Assembly (NCBI GenBank): GCA_900557405.1
Contig: USSF01000053.1
Coordinates: forward strand, 1 to 16,197
Origin: an uncultured Prevotella sp.
GTDB taxonomy: Bacteria; Bacteroidota; Bacteroidia; Bacteroidales; Bacteroidaceae
Reading direction: 5' to 3'
Length of the DNA stretch: 16,197 nt
The notes beneath the pieces are model-generated. The model worked only from the letters and a program-made list of their open reading frames with translations, was not told where the DNA came from and did not search any database. The translations under genes and the position numbers were made by a program. Positions 15,972 to 16,197 of the stretch are shown here, piece by piece (within the stretch, counting starts at the first letter, position 1; every line of letters begins with the position of its first letter).

Positions 15972-16131
15972 GATTGGATTTTTCCGAAAAATTCTGCTAA
16001 AATCTTCTGAATAGCTTAAAATGAGCGATTTATGAGTGTCTTTCCTCAATAGAGGTAATGACTTGGCAATAGTTTTAACTTCTACATTCTACATAAGTTT
16101 GCCTTGCTTGCCAAACAACTCTTTTCGGATG
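15972..16131 (-). promoter_or_regulatory. Untranslated leader of the large secreted-protein gene
   Basis: If transcription starts just after the -7 element at 16132-16139, the mRNA has a leader of roughly 150 bases before the ATG at 15971. It is AT-rich, shows no clear Shine-Dalgarno sequence before the ATG, and contains only small potential hairpins, such as CCTC/GAGG around 16044-16055. Nothing in it resembles a known riboswitch to me. Confidence 0.4.
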
Positions 16132-16139
16132 CAAAGTTA
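16132..16139 (-). promoter_or_regulatory. Bacteroidetes-type -7 element for the large secreted-protein gene
   Basis: On the minus strand the sequence reads TAACTTTG followed by CA, an exact match to the TAnnTTTG -7 box in a form common in this phylum. The upstream -33 TTTG box is not recognisable at the usual 19-21 bases, so only half the promoter is supported. Confidence 0.55.
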
Positions 16140-16197
16140 AACCTAAAATCTGAAAAACGACACTTTTTGCTTTGTTTTTATAGATTATTAATTTTGG

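Noticed and set aside
15972..16049. Extended start of the large secreted-protein gene at 16049, adding 26 residues
   Set aside because: The signal peptide begins at MKKERTLRNW (15971). The extra residues are charged and would place it internally, so the later ATG is preferred.

Overview
The window looks like chromosome from a Bacteroidales bacterium, most likely a Prevotella-type genus, though the genus is an inference. The grounds are: two secreted proteins whose C-termini resemble type IX secretion (T9SS) sorting domains; a very large secreted protein built from fibronectin-III-like and cleaved-adhesin/choice-of-anchor-J-like modules; a promoter matching the Bacteroidetes TTTG / TAnnTTTG consensus; mostly weak Shine-Dalgarno sites; and short intergenic repeats. 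No rRNA, tRNA, CRISPR array, integrase or transposase is visible.

Region 1 (1-4262, + strand) is a surface-glycan cassette with coupled reading frames. It holds the tail of an upstream gene, an FdtA/QdtA-type dTDP-4-keto-6-deoxyglucose 3,4-ketoisomerase, a GNAT/FemAB-like acyltransferase, a DegT/DnrJ/EryC1/StrS PLP aminotransferase, and a polytopic membrane protein with a GT-C-like outline. The acyltransferase, aminotransferase and membrane protein genes overlap at ATGA junctions. Together they suggest synthesis of a dTDP-3-acylamino-3,6-dideoxyhexose (Fuc3N or Qui3N type) and its use in a glycan. The enzymes supplying dTDP-4-keto-6-deoxyglucose (RmlA/RmlB) are not in the window.

Region 2 (4290-7512, + strand) continues in the same direction with housekeeping genes: a LUD-domain (LutC/YkgG-like) protein, a short-chain polyprenyl diphosphate synthase, a 235-residue protein of unknown function, and a TatD-family metal-dependent hydrolase. 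A 91-bp array of 7-bp repeats lies directly against the start of the unknown gene. That gene overlaps tatD by 4 bp.

Region 3 (about 7513-10787) is clearly lower in GC than its surroundings. It has a 782-bp non-coding stretch with tandem and inverted repeats, then one secreted protein of about six weakly similar beta-rich repeats with its own Bacteroidetes-type promoter. A 615-bp stretch between convergent genes follows, with five inverted repeats, one of them a clear Rho-independent terminator. A 22-bp inverted repeat (19/22) flanks nearly the whole low-GC block.

Region 4 (10788-16197, - strand) is one 1727-residue secreted modular protein: signal peptide, beta-propeller-like N-terminal region, alternating Fn3-like and jelly-roll adhesin-like modules, and a C-terminal sorting-like domain. 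Its leader and a -7 element lie near the right edge.
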